Both the position numbers and the translations under genes were made by a program. A stretch of DNA of 39,589 nucleotides. Source: UBA9715 sp045614225. Its GTDB lineage: Bacteria; Actinomycetota; Coriobacteriia; Coriobacteriales; Eggerthellaceae. The stretch lies in the NCBI GenBank assembly GCA_045614225.1, contig JAZLCO010000019.1, positions 1 to 39,589 of the forward strand. Reading direction: 5' to 3'. Shown in pieces: positions 14,996-25,888 of this stretch. A model generated the notes under the pieces. It worked only from the letters and a program-made list of their open reading frames with translations. It was not told where the DNA came from and did no database searches. Position 1 is the stretch's first letter, and each line of letters starts with the position of its first letter.

Positions 14996-15048
14996 CTACG
15001 AGTTCCAGGTTCCGAGTTCCGAGTTTTCCGAGTTCCGAGTCATCCGAA
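14996..15048. repeat. Short tandem repeats between convergent genes
   Basis: A run of TTCCGAG-type units (GTTCC-AG, GTTCCGA, GTTCCGA, TTTTCCGA, GTTCCGA) fills the short gap between the MFS and CDF transporter genes. Confidence 0.65.
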
Positions 15049-15051
15049 GCG

Positions 15052-16128
15052 TCATCGACCTCCGTAGATGAGCTCCTTCGCATGCTCGGCGTCAACGCTG
15101 GTCACGTGCAAATTCTCGGGCTCGATGAAGATGCGCGTCGTCTGGGGGAACGCGCGTACGATCTCGCGCTCGATGCCATCGATGGCCTCGTCGATGGAGT
15201 CGCGGTCCGCCTGCTCGTCGAACGTGACGTCGATGGTCAAGAGCAGGTCCTGCGGGCCCAAGTACAGCGACAGGATGCGTCCGCAGCTGCGTACGCGCGG
15301 GTCGGCCGTGACGATGCTCGCAACCTTCACGAGCTCATCGGGCTTCAAGCCCTCGCCAATGAGCAGGCCTTTCGTCTCGCGAAGCAGGATGATCGCCACG
15401 ATTGCAAGCAACAGGCCGATGAGCACCGACGCCGCGCCATCGTAATACGGATTCCCAGTGAGGTGCCCGAGCAACGTGCCCAGAAACGCCAGGAGCAAGC
15501 CGGTCAAAGCAGCAGAGTCTTCAAGGACGACTGTGAACAAGCTCGGGTCCTTGGCCTCCCTGATGAACCGCAGCGGCTTCGTTTCACCACGCGCGGCGTT
15601 GAACTCGCGCAATGCCACTGAAAGCGAGACGCCCTCGATAACGGCTGAAATGGCGATGATGATGTAGTTCAGCGTCGGATTGCCGAGCGTCGTCTCGGGT
15701 GTGATCGACGCGATGCGGTGAATGCCCTCGTAAATCGACACGCCGCCGCCCAACGCGAAGATCATCACGGCCACGACGAGCGTCCAGAAATAGAGCTCCA
15801 TGCTGTAGCCGAACGGATGCGCGAGGTCGGGTTTGCGTTCGGCGCGCTTCATGCCGAACAAGATGAGCAGGCCGTTGCCCGAATCGACGATCGAGTGGAT
15901 GCCCTCGGAGATCATTGCCGACGAACCCGAGATGAACGCTGCGATGAACTTCACGATGCCGATGGCGATGTTGGCCGCAACGGCCGCAATGATCGCCTTG
16001 GGGCTTTCGCCTGCTGGCCCTTCCCCTTCGACGCGCGCATCTTGCCCGTCGGGCAGCGGCGCATCGACCGGAATTCGCTCGACGGCTTCCAACTCTCGCT
16101 CTTGCATATGCTCTTGCATATCCGACAT
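15052..16128 (-). CDS. Cation diffusion facilitator (CDF) metal transporter
   Basis: A 358-residue CDF-family efflux transporter: an acidic N-terminal tail, six hydrophobic segments and a cytosolic C-terminal ferredoxin-like domain (about 270-345; RVRSCGRILSLYLGPQDLLLTIDVTFDE). The second helix carries the metal-site pattern SEGIHSIVDSGNG, and the fifth segment YYDGAASVLIG supplies the second aspartate. Such proteins export Zn2+, Fe2+, Mn2+ or similar ions by proton exchange; the ion cannot be fixed here. ATG 16128 follows AAGGAG. It lies 19 bases after the metallophosphatase gene and may be co-transcribed with it. Confidence 0.9.
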   Translation of the reverse strand: MSDMQEHMQERELEAVERIPVDAPLPDGQDARVEGEGPAGESPKAIIAAVAANIAIGIVKFIAAFISGSSAMISEGIHSIVDSGNGLLILFGMKRAERKPDLAHPFGYSMELYFWTLVVAVMIFALGGGVSIYEGIHRIASITPETTLGNPTLNYIIIAISAVIEGVSLSVALREFNAARGETKPLRFIREAKDPSLFTVVLEDSAALTGLLLAFLGTLLGHLTGNPYYDGAASVLIGLLLAIVAIILLRETKGLLIGEGLKPDELVKVASIVTADPRVRSCGRILSLYLGPQDLLLTIDVTFDEQADRDSIDEAIDGIEREIVRAFPQTTRIFIEPENLHVTSVDAEHAKELIYGGR

Positions 16129-16147
16129 GGACTTGCTCCTTCGTGTG

Positions 16148-17608
16148 CTATTCGAGAATGACGAGGCGCCCCTCGACATGCGCATCGAGGTTCTGGTGCG
16201 TCGAGAAGTATTCCTCGAAAATGTTGTTGACGGACGACGCGACGACGCGCGGCTTCATGTTCGCTTCGACTTCGACAAGCGGAACGCCCATGAACTCGTC
16301 GAAGTTCTGGAAATGGTAGTTCTGCAGCGCTATGTCGATGACCTGGTCATCGGTTATGTCCTGCCCGTTGAGTTTGAACTCCTCGAGCGTGTGGGTGCTC
16401 TTGCGGTACACGACGCGCATGCCCTTCGAGAACTGGTAGAACTCGGTGTGGCCTTCCCATGCCTCGTCGCGCATGAAATGCATGACCATGCGTCTGAACT
16501 GCTCGCCCGTAACTTTGACCATCCACAGCTTGTCATCGAACGGCGTGTTTTCGAGCATGTCCTGATACTCGACGAGTGGCCCGAGCTCTTCCTTGCGGAT
16601 CGAACCGGTCCCGATTACCATGACATCGAACGAGCTGTCCTCCTGGAGCATGTCGGCGTACAGGTTGCCAAGCTCGGTCTCTTCGATGCGCGATGGATGT
16701 GTGAGCTTGCGCGCAAAGCGGGTGAGCAGGCGCTTGTACTTCGCGTCCGTCTCGCCTTGGTACCGTTCTATCATCTGGGCCATGATCTCATCGATCGGTG
16801 CCGTCTGCTCGTTGATGGGCACGCACTGCCATTTGTAGCTTTCGATGCCGTTCGTCCACGTGTTCACCACGAGGTCGAACCTGCCGACGACTCCCGTGCC
16901 CGTCCCTGCCTGAACGATGGGAACGCCGTTCACGACCTCGGGCTCGTCCATGAACGTGTGCGAATGGCCGCCGATGATCAAGTCGATGCCCCAATGGGGG
17001 TCGAGCAGCTCGGCGAGTTTCCGGTCCTCCTCGATACCGATGTGCGTCAGCAGCACGGTCAGGTCGATTCTGCGCGTGCGATAGTTGTCGCAGATGATTC
17101 CCACCTCGCGGGCCGCTTCCTCGATGTCGACGAACGCGCCGATGACGGCCTCCTGCTTCGTCGAGGCTATGACCTCGTCCGTGAGGATGCCGATGAACAT
17201 CACCTTGATGCCATCGATCTCGATGATGCGGTACGGCTCGAACAGGCGCGTGTTGTTCAGCGTGATGAAGAGGTCCGCGTTCACGATGGGGAACGTTGCG
17301 CACTTCTCGAGGAACAGCAAATGCGCGATGCCATAGTCGACCTCGTGGTTGCCGACGGTCGCGATGTCGGGATCGAGCACATTGACCAGGTCGATGGTTG
17401 AGAGGCCCAGGTATTCCGAATCGATGATCGATCCGCGGAACATGTCGCCTGCCATCACGTACACGACGTTGTCGGCCTGCCGGTGCGCGTTCTTGACATA
17501 GCCCGACAATCGCGCGATGCCGCCGGTTTCCATACCGTCGACGTCGTGGGGAATGAAATCGCCATGCAGGTCGTTCGAATGCAAGATGGTGAGCTTCTTC
17601 TTGGACAC
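16148..17608 (-). CDS. 5'-nucleotidase/UshA-family metallophosphatase
   Basis: A 486-residue two-domain metallophosphoesterase. The N-terminal catalytic domain has the family signatures ILHSNDLHGDF near the start, MAGDMFRGS, GNHEVDYG and GGHSHTF, which hold two metal ions. The C-terminal 5'-nucleotidase domain covers about residues 290-480 (IGTGSIRKEELG, VTGEQFRRMV). Most relatives are exported, but no signal peptide is present, so this one looks cytosolic. The start is GTG at 17608 with TAGGAGAG upstream. It follows the U32 gene by 31 bases on the same strand. Confidence 0.9.
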   Translation of the reverse strand: MSKKKLTILHSNDLHGDFIPHDVDGMETGGIARLSGYVKNAHRQADNVVYVMAGDMFRGSIIDSEYLGLSTIDLVNVLDPDIATVGNHEVDYGIAHLLFLEKCATFPIVNADLFITLNNTRLFEPYRIIEIDGIKVMFIGILTDEVIASTKQEAVIGAFVDIEEAAREVGIICDNYRTRRIDLTVLLTHIGIEEDRKLAELLDPHWGIDLIIGGHSHTFMDEPEVVNGVPIVQAGTGTGVVGRFDLVVNTWTNGIESYKWQCVPINEQTAPIDEIMAQMIERYQGETDAKYKRLLTRFARKLTHPSRIEETELGNLYADMLQEDSSFDVMVIGTGSIRKEELGPLVEYQDMLENTPFDDKLWMVKVTGEQFRRMVMHFMRDEAWEGHTEFYQFSKGMRVVYRKSTHTLEEFKLNGQDITDDQVIDIALQNYHFQNFDEFMGVPLVEVEANMKPRVVASSVNNIFEEYFSTHQNLDAHVEGRLVILE

Positions 17609-17639
17609 GGAGACTCTCCTATCTATCCAGGTAGCTCAA

Positions 17640-18923
17640 TTATATGCGCTTGCGCAGGTAATCCCCTGGCTCGAGCGCAATCTGCGATTCGAATTCGTAG
17701 TGTTCTTTCGAACGGTTGGCAACGAGTTCGGGCTGCTCGTAGGAAAGCGCGCGCACCTCATCGAGCGGAAGGTCGTCGCGCTCGACGAACGGTTTGCCGC
17801 CGTCGGAAGGCGCCAAGCGCACGAGCTGCTCGACGGTCAGCTTCTCGCCCACCCCGCGCGGGGACACGACCTCGAGCTCACATCCCTGCTCGAAGCGGTT
17901 GTGGCACAACGCCGTGATGCGCCAGCGCCCCTCGCCGTCTGCGGCTGCCGGCGCGCATTCCTCGACGGTCGCCACGTGCAGGCATTCCTTCACGTAGCCG
18001 TCGCGCTCGGGCGTCTGCATCGCACGACCGTAGTAGAAGCCGGTCGAGTACGGCCGATGCGAGATCGTGTAGAGCTCGCGGTTCGCCGCCTGCGCGTCTC
18101 CCCCGTCGAGCACGCTGCGGTACGCGCCCACGACAGTGGCCACGTAGAACGCCTGCTTGTTGCGCCCTTCAATCTTGAACGAGTCCACGCCCGCCGCGGC
18201 GAGCTCGTCGAGGTGCTCGATCATGTTAAGGTCCTGCGCGTTCAGGATGAACGTGCCGCGTGTGTCTTCCTCAATTTCGAAGTACTCGCCGGGGCGCTGC
18301 TCCTCGACGAGCGCATAGCTCCAGCGGCACGATTGGGCGCACGCGCCCTTGTTGCCCGAGCGTCCCGTCATGGCGGCGCTCAACAGGCAGCGTCCCGAAT
18401 AGGCCACGCACATCGCACCGTGCACGAACACCTCGATCTCGAGATCTTCGGGAACGCTCGCGCGCATCTCGGCGATGTCGGCAAGGCTCATCTCCCGAGC
18501 GCACACTACGCGACGCGCCCCAAGCGAATGCCACATGCGAGCCGCCTCGGCGTTCATGACCGATGCTTGGGTGCTCACATGCAACTCGACATGCGGCGCA
18601 TGTGTGCGCGCGAGCGAGAACGCCCCCAGATCACCGATGATGAACGCATCGACACCGGCTGAGTCGAGCGCTTCCATGTACTCGGGCAATTGCGCGATAT
18701 CGTGCGCGTCCATGAGCGTGTTGAGCGTCACATGCACCTTGACGCCTCGGTCATGCGCGTACGCCACAACAGAAGGCATTTCATCCAATTGGAAGTTGTC
18801 AGCCCTTGCACGCATGCCGAACTTGTCGCATGCGAGGTAAACCGCATCGGCACCGAAGCGGATGGCTGCCTTCAGCTGGCTCCAGCCACCTGCTGGCGCC
18901 AGCAACTCGGGTTTACGAGACAT
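17640..18923 (-). CDS. U32 peptidase-family protein (TrhP/YegQ-like)
   Basis: A 427-residue U32-family protein. It begins with KPELLAPAGGWSQLKAAIRFGADAVYLA and carries the signature FVHGAMCVAYSGRCLLSAAMTG followed by NKGACAQSCRWSY, giving the conserved cysteines thought to hold an Fe-S cluster. U32 proteins are now linked mainly to prephenate-dependent hydroxylation of tRNA wobble uridine or of 23S rRNA rather than proteolysis; the length fits TrhP. ATG 18923 is just before the conserved MSRKPELLAP; a longer upstream frame runs into cysS on another frame. A GGGGACAGG sequence precedes the start and belongs to a repeat-like motif. Confidence 0.88.
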   Translation of the reverse strand: MSRKPELLAPAGGWSQLKAAIRFGADAVYLACDKFGMRARADNFQLDEMPSVVAYAHDRGVKVHVTLNTLMDAHDIAQLPEYMEALDSAGVDAFIIGDLGAFSLARTHAPHVELHVSTQASVMNAEAARMWHSLGARRVVCAREMSLADIAEMRASVPEDLEIEVFVHGAMCVAYSGRCLLSAAMTGRSGNKGACAQSCRWSYALVEEQRPGEYFEIEEDTRGTFILNAQDLNMIEHLDELAAAGVDSFKIEGRNKQAFYVATVVGAYRSVLDGGDAQAANRELYTISHRPYSTGFYYGRAMQTPERDGYVKECLHVATVEECAPAAADGEGRWRITALCHNRFEQGCELEVVSPRGVGEKLTVEQLVRLAPSDGGKPFVERDDLPLDEVRALSYEQPELVANRSKEHYEFESQIALEPGDYLRKRI

Positions 18924-18945
18924 TTGGCCTGTCCCCAATGGCACG

Positions 18946-20451
18946 CTAGCCTGCGAATTCCACACGGGCACCCTGCGGAGTGTCCATGATGGTGAATCCG
19001 AGCGCGGCCATGCGGTCGCGCACGGCGTCGGCCAAGCCCCAGTCCTTCGCGGCACGGGCGGCGGCACGAGCGTCCAGAAGGGCCTGAACAGCAGCTTCTG
19101 CGTCCGTTCCGTCGAAGCCGGCCAGCTCGGTAGCCAAATCGATGACCTCGGCCGGATAGCCGCTGTCGGCGGCTTCTTCCCCGCCTTCCGCTTCCACATC
19201 GACGCCGAACACGCCCACGAGCTCGACGATCAAGTCGCGCACCTGGCCCACGAGCTGGGCATCGGCCGAGGAGAGCGTCTTGCCCGCGACGAGCGAGTTG
19301 GCCTTAGCCACGAAATCAAACACCTCGCCAAGCGCCTTGGGGCTGTTGAAGTCGTCGTCCATGGCGACGATGTACGCCATGCGCGTCTCGCGCAACAGCG
19401 TGTTGACCTCTTCCGCATCGATGACGTCATCGGCGCCTTGAGCTGTTTCGATAGCCCACTCGAGGTTCTTGACCGCGTTCTTGATGCGATCGAGTGCCAC
19501 GCCGGCCTCGTCAACGCGTTCGTCGGAGAAGTCGAGCGGGCTGCGATAATGTGTCTGCAGCATGAGGAAGCGCAGCACGTTCGGGTCGACCGTCTCGAGG
19601 ATGTCGCGCAGCAGGAAGAAGTTGTTCAGCGACTTCGACATCTTTTCGCCGTTGATCTGCAACATGCCGCCGTGCATCCAGTGATGGGCGAACTCGCAAC
19701 CGCACGCAGCCTCAGACTGGGCACGCTCGTTCTCGTGATGCGGGAAGATGAGGTCGGCACCGCCACCATGAATGTCGAACGGCAGGCCGAGATACTTCTT
19801 CGACATGCACGAGCACTCGATGTGCCAACCAGGACGGCCTTGACCCCAGGGCGACTCCCACGCAGGCTCGCCGGGCTTGGCGGCCTTCCACAACGCGAAG
19901 TCGAGCGGGTCCTCCTTGCGATCCTCAATGCCCTCGGTGCGAAGGTCGCGATGGCCGGCTTCCATCTCGTCGACGTTGCGACCCGACAGCGAACCGTAGC
20001 TCGGGAACGAACGCACGCTGAAGTAGACGTCGCCGTCTTCGGTCGCGTAGGCATGATCGCCATCAACCAGGTCCTTCACCATGGCGATCATCGTGTCAAT
20101 CTCCTCGGTGGCCTTCGGACGTATCGTCGGGTCCTTCACGTTGACGGCATGCATGTCCTCGATGAACGCGGCCGTGTACTCCTCGGCGACTTCGGCGGCG
20201 CTGCGGCCTTCCTCATTTGCCTTGTTGATGATCTTGTCGTCAACGTCGGTGACGTTCTGCACGAAGATGACGTCGTACTTGCGCCACTCGAGGTAGCGGC
20301 GAATCATGTCGAACGACATGAACGTGCGCGCGTTGCCGATATGGATGTAGTTGTAAACAGTCGGCCCGCACACGTACATCTTGATCTTGCCGTGTTCGAG
20401 CGCGACGAGGTCGACCTTCTTGTGCATTCTGGTGTCGTAGATGCGAATCAT
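18946..20451 (-). CDS. cysS: Cysteinyl-tRNA synthetase
   Basis: A 501-residue class I aminoacyl-tRNA synthetase that charges tRNA-Cys. HIGN is at 37-40 and KMSKS at 270-274; the zinc ligands are the expected C28 (MYVCGPT), C213 in the WHIECS segment and the histidine/glutamate of PHHENERAQ. A C-terminal helical DALR-like region and an anticodon-binding tail follow. AAGGAG precedes the ATG. It sits between ispF and the U32 gene in a run with ispD, an arrangement (ispD-ispF-cysS) common in Gram-positive bacteria. No T-box leader is seen in the 72 bases before it. Confidence 0.96.
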   Translation of the reverse strand: MIRIYDTRMHKKVDLVALEHGKIKMYVCGPTVYNYIHIGNARTFMSFDMIRRYLEWRKYDVIFVQNVTDVDDKIINKANEEGRSAAEVAEEYTAAFIEDMHAVNVKDPTIRPKATEEIDTMIAMVKDLVDGDHAYATEDGDVYFSVRSFPSYGSLSGRNVDEMEAGHRDLRTEGIEDRKEDPLDFALWKAAKPGEPAWESPWGQGRPGWHIECSCMSKKYLGLPFDIHGGGADLIFPHHENERAQSEAACGCEFAHHWMHGGMLQINGEKMSKSLNNFFLLRDILETVDPNVLRFLMLQTHYRSPLDFSDERVDEAGVALDRIKNAVKNLEWAIETAQGADDVIDAEEVNTLLRETRMAYIVAMDDDFNSPKALGEVFDFVAKANSLVAGKTLSSADAQLVGQVRDLIVELVGVFGVDVEAEGGEEAADSGYPAEVIDLATELAGFDGTDAEAAVQALLDARAAARAAKDWGLADAVRDRMAALGFTIMDTPQGARVEFAG

Positions 20452-20523
20452 GGTTCTCCTTATCGGGGTTCGTGTCGTGATGGAAGAGTGAGTCGCGGCC
20501 CTGGCCCCCGACTCACTCGAGGG

Positions 20524-21024
20524 CTAATCGTTACATCGTGCGAGCAGGCACGTTGCATACGCCGTTACGCCTTCTTCTCGACCTTCATAGCCGAGGCGCT
20601 CGGTCGTAGTGGCTTTGACGCCCACATTGTCAACGGGGATGCCCATAGCTGCTGCCAAACTCGCGCGCATTGCGTCGCGATGAGGCGAGAGCTTGGGCTC
20701 TTGCGCGGCGATGACCGAATCGACGTCGATGATCTCGAAGCCCATCTCGCGCACCTTCGCTGCAACCTGCTCGAGCAACTTGATGGAATCGGCATCCTTG
20801 AACGCAGGGTCGGTCGGCGGGAACAACTTACCGATATCGCCTCCGCGCGTGGCGCCGAGCAGAGCGTCCATGATGGCATGCGTCAGCACGTCGGCATCGG
20901 AATGGCCTTCGAGCCCCTGATAATGCGGGATGTTAACGCCGCCGATGATGAGCGGGCGCCCGGGCGCGAATGCATGCACGTCCATACCAAGACCAGTGCG
21001 CAGCATGCGTGGATCGAGGTTCAT
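20524..21024 (-). CDS. ispF: 2-C-methyl-D-erythritol 2,4-cyclodiphosphate synthase
   Basis: A 166-residue enzyme of the DXP (MEP) isoprenoid pathway that forms the cyclic diphosphate and releases CMP. It contains GMDVHAF (metal-binding D and H), LEGHSDADVLTHAIMDALLGA, GDIGKLFPPTDP and the C-terminal KATTTERLGYEGREEGV, all conserved. The N-terminus has about 9 extra residues (MNLDPRMLR) before the usual start region. GGGAAG lies upstream. It follows ispD after a 48-base gap that holds a strong hairpin. Confidence 0.95.
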   Translation of the reverse strand: MNLDPRMLRTGLGMDVHAFAPGRPLIIGGVNIPHYQGLEGHSDADVLTHAIMDALLGATRGGDIGKLFPPTDPAFKDADSIKLLEQVAAKVREMGFEIIDVDSVIAAQEPKLSPHRDAMRASLAAAMGIPVDNVGVKATTTERLGYEGREEGVTAYATCLLARCND

Positions 21025-21040
21025 CGCTTCCCTTTCTTTA

Positions 21041-21080
21041 ACGGAATGAGTCGTTGGGACTGTCCCAATGGCTCATTTTT
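21041..21080. repeat. Hairpin between ispD and ispF
   Basis: AATGAG-TC-GTTGGGAC and GTCCCAATGG-CTCATT pair over about 14 of 16 positions around a single T; T-runs lie on its + strand side. The core CTGTCCCAATGG resembles a sequence at 18929-18942 just before the U32 start (CTGTCCCCAATGG). It may be a processing or attenuation hairpin, or a copy of a small repeat. Confidence 0.5.
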
Positions 21081-21930
21081 TTCCATACAGCTTGTAGACT
21101 GCCGCCTCAAGCAGCTCGTAGTCCTCGGGCACCGTGAGTTTCAGGTTGTCGCGCGGACCCTCGACGACCAACACGCGACCGCCGAGACGTTCGATGAGCG
21201 ATGAGTCGTCGGTGCCGACGAAACCGTCGGACAGCGCTGCAGCATGCGCACGTCTATAGATTCCCGTGCGGAAGACCTGCGGAGTCTGGGCGTTCCAGAA
21301 CACGTTGCGATCGGGTGTGCCTGCAATGACGCCGTTCTCGACGACCTTGAGCGTGTCGATGGCTGGATGGGCGACGACAGCACCGTCGGCGTCGAAATTA
21401 CCCTTGACCATGGCGATGGTGTGCTCGATGAGCTGAGGCGTGACGAGTGGACGCGCCCCATCATGAAGTGCAACGAACTCGAACTCGTCGGGAACGCACT
21501 CGAGGCCGGAAAACGCCGACTCCTGGCGCGTCGGACCCGAAGGAGCCACGGCAATGGGCGTGACAAAGGGGAACGGGTCGATAGCGCGTTTGAGGTATTC
21601 CTCCTTGCGGTCCTCAGGGCACACGATGACGATGAGCCCCACATCGCCAACAGCGTCGAACGACTCGGCCGACCAGGTCAGCACGGGCTTGCCGGCAATC
21701 TCGACGAGCTGCTTTCCGCCCTCACGTCCGAAACGGTCACCCGATCCGCCAGCCAAGATGATGACTGCGGTCTTGGGATTCTTGTCCAGTTTCCCTTCAA
21801 GGCCGACGAGCGATCTGCTGAGCTCGTCAAAATCTATCGCGCCTGACATGAACGTCGGCGCATCCAGCTTCACATCGACGTTTTCCGTCGTGAGCATGGC
21901 GTTGTTAATGTTGGAGTCGGCTTGTCCCAT
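21073..21930 (-). CDS. ispD: 2-C-methyl-D-erythritol 4-phosphate cytidylyltransferase with N-terminal extension
   Basis: A 285-residue enzyme joining CTP and methylerythritol phosphate in the DXP pathway. The catalytic core begins near residue 54 (AVIILAGGSGDRFG at 55-68, K73) and includes HDGARPLV, AHPAIDTLK and TPQVFR, giving a normal domain of about 230 residues. The preceding 53 residues (including SGAIDFDELSRSLVGLEGKLD) are not part of the usual enzyme. ATG 21930 is chosen because GAGGTGG lies 6 bases upstream; ATG 21945 and an internal ATG at 21849 are alternatives. It lies upstream of ispF on the same strand. Confidence 0.93.
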   Translation of the reverse strand: MGQADSNINNAMLTTENVDVKLDAPTFMSGAIDFDELSRSLVGLEGKLDKNPKTAVIILAGGSGDRFGREGGKQLVEIAGKPVLTWSAESFDAVGDVGLIVIVCPEDRKEEYLKRAIDPFPFVTPIAVAPSGPTRQESAFSGLECVPDEFEFVALHDGARPLVTPQLIEHTIAMVKGNFDADGAVVAHPAIDTLKVVENGVIAGTPDRNVFWNAQTPQVFRTGIYRRAHAAALSDGFVGTDDSSLIERLGGRVLVVEGPRDNLKLTVPEDYELLEAAVYKLYGKK

Positions 21931-21989
21931 ATAAATCCACCTCATCAGGTTGCCATTTTTCTCCTAACGCACCATGATACGACAAAACG

Positions 21990-22017
21990 AAGGAGGCGGG
22001 CCAAAACCCGCCTCCTT
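21990..22017 (-). terminator. Terminator of clpC
   Basis: Perfect 11-bp stem AAGGAGGCGGG/CCCGCCTCCTT with a 6-base loop; CGTTTTGT follows on the minus strand. Confidence 0.8.
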
Positions 22018-22040
22018 ATACATTTCTGCAACATGTGCTG

Positions 22041-22108
22041 TGGCACGCTGCTCCCTGGGAACTCTGTGCCATTTAAGTGGCACGCTGCTCCCTGGGAACT
22101 CTATGCCA
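22041..22108. repeat. Two tandem copies of a palindromic element
   Basis: Two 31-bp copies (22041-22071, 22078-22108) differ at one base and have a period of 37 bp. Each runs from TGGCAC through a central CTCCCTGGGA to (G/A)TGCCA, so it is itself an imperfect inverted repeat. A related copy lies at 33833-33867. Confidence 0.8.
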
Positions 22109-22128
22109 CCCGCCATCTCTCTGCTGCC

Positions 22129-24699
<2,571 letters not shown>

Positions 24700-24737
24700 A
24701 CCTATCCTATCTCTCGCGTTTTAGCTCGTGAGAAATG

Positions 24738-24764
24738 TTAGCACTCCCGTAATAGGAGTGCTAA
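24738..24764. promoter_or_regulatory. CIRCE element (HrcA operator)
   Basis: TTAGCACTC, nine bases, then GAGTGCTAA: an exact match to the CIRCE consensus, placed directly upstream of clpC. Confidence 0.96.
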
Positions 24765-24851
24765 CTTGACAACTTCTCGTTATGAAATGCCCATGAGAGC
24801 ATTGGTCTCAAGAGTCGCTTTTCGACGGAATGCATGTCTTTGATGTCGCTC

Positions 24852-25577
24852 CTAGCGCTCCGAGACGTGCTGGCAACCGTCACCATACAGGGTATAACCC
24901 GAGCTGGCGACGATTTGCGCACCGTCCGAGGGGTTCAGCGCGATGAAGTTGTCGAGGGTCAGATGGTCGGGATCGGTTACGTTCTGGTAGCCGATGAGAG
25001 CAATCCAGTGCTCACCGTATTCCCAGCTGACGTGCGTGACAACCGGTTTGCCCGATGAAATCTGGTCGTAGGCCTCGCGCAAGACCTCCTCGTCGCTTCC
25101 GACACAACGGTACGACGAATTGCCGCCACCCCAATCCTGCCACGTGCAGCATGAACACGTGTAGTAGCTGTGGTCGTTCACCGTTCCATCCAGAACAGCA
25201 TCCGCATAGGCACAGGCGTAGGACGGGCAGCAGATGGTGTGTCCCGACTCGTTCTGATTGCCAATGGCAGCAATGTCAGCAGGATCGTACGGAAGCACCA
25301 TGTTGGTGCTCAAAGACTGTTCAACTTGCTCGGCAACCTGGACTGATATTTCTCCAACTTGCTCGACTTGAGCTGTTTGCACGACGGTGTCAGACACGGG
25401 CGTCTGGCCAATCTGACCTGCTGCAAGGTTGGTGTCCGCTGCAATTGCCACATTGGCCGTGAACAATGGAAGGAGTGCGATGCTGAGCGTTACAGGCAGC
25501 ACAACGGAAGCGATGCGCGAAATCGACGTGCGAATGCTCCAAGCCGCCGCATGTGCGGGCTTACTAAAATATGTCAT
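24852..25577 (-). CDS. Secreted C39-like (papain-fold) cysteine peptidase family protein
   Basis: A 241-residue protein with a long N-terminal signal segment (about residues 14-46, IASVVLPVTLSIALLPLFTANVAIA). Then a Val/Gln/Glu-rich linker leads to a domain with CCPSYACAYADAVLDG (nucleophile cysteine region), HVSWEYGEHWIALIGYQN (catalytic His in GEHW) and LDNFIALNPSDG, the order seen in peptidase C39-like domains. At least seven cysteines crowd the region ICCPSYAC ... YTCSCC ... YRC, suggesting disulfides or metal. AGGAGG precedes ATG 25577; a longer in-frame extension upstream reads through promoter sequence and is rejected. It may process peptides or cell-wall material outside the cell. Confidence 0.78.
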   Translation of the reverse strand: MTYFSKPAHAAAWSIRTSISRIASVVLPVTLSIALLPLFTANVAIAADTNLAAGQIGQTPVSDTVVQTAQVEQVGEISVQVAEQVEQSLSTNMVLPYDPADIAAIGNQNESGHTICCPSYACAYADAVLDGTVNDHSYYTCSCCTWQDWGGGNSSYRCVGSDEEVLREAYDQISSGKPVVTHVSWEYGEHWIALIGYQNVTDPDHLTLDNFIALNPSDGAQIVASSGYTLYGDGCQHVSER

Positions 25578-25888
25578 GGGATTTCCTCCTGGCCGATCGG
25601 AGGGGACGTTTATTCTTCGATTCCGACGAATCGGTCCGACCGGCACATACGAGCATAGGAGAGGATTTCGGGCGAACTCGATATGCACACGCTTTGCTCA
25701 CTTCGGCTCGACAAGGTGGGCACGCAATCTGCATGAAGAATCAAAAACACCAGGTGAAACCCAATTTTTATTCGTTACCTTATCAACACGCTTCCTTCAA
25801 TACCCATAAGGGGTTCACAAACATTAAAAGCCCTCCACAATCCGGGAGGGCTTTTGAAGGCAGAATCTATTGCTTCGCGTTCGAGCTT
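25578..25888. other. Gap between lysS and the C39-like gene
   Basis: No gene is supported. It holds the lysS terminator (25826-25855) and an AT-rich stretch at about 25740-25825 that probably contains the promoter of the C39-like gene; no clear hexamer pair was assigned. Confidence 0.5.
25826..25855 (-). terminator. Terminator of lysS
   Basis: Stem AAAAGCCCTCC/GGAGGGCTTTT, 11 bp perfect, 8-base loop, T-run on the minus strand. Confidence 0.88.

Noticed and set aside
15833..17401. A 522-codon plus-strand frame over the metallophosphatase and CDF genes.
   Set aside because: It overlaps two minus-strand genes with intact catalytic motifs and shows no motif of its own.
20452..20523. A T-box leader before cysS, and likewise before lysS.
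   Set aside because: The upstream gaps are short and lack the specifier-loop and T-box sequence; only a hairpin is seen before lysS.
18862..21204. A 780-codon plus-strand frame across the U32, cysS and ispF genes.
   Set aside because: It crosses three well-supported minus-strand genes and their gaps; its length is due to codon bias, and the product has no recognisable domain.
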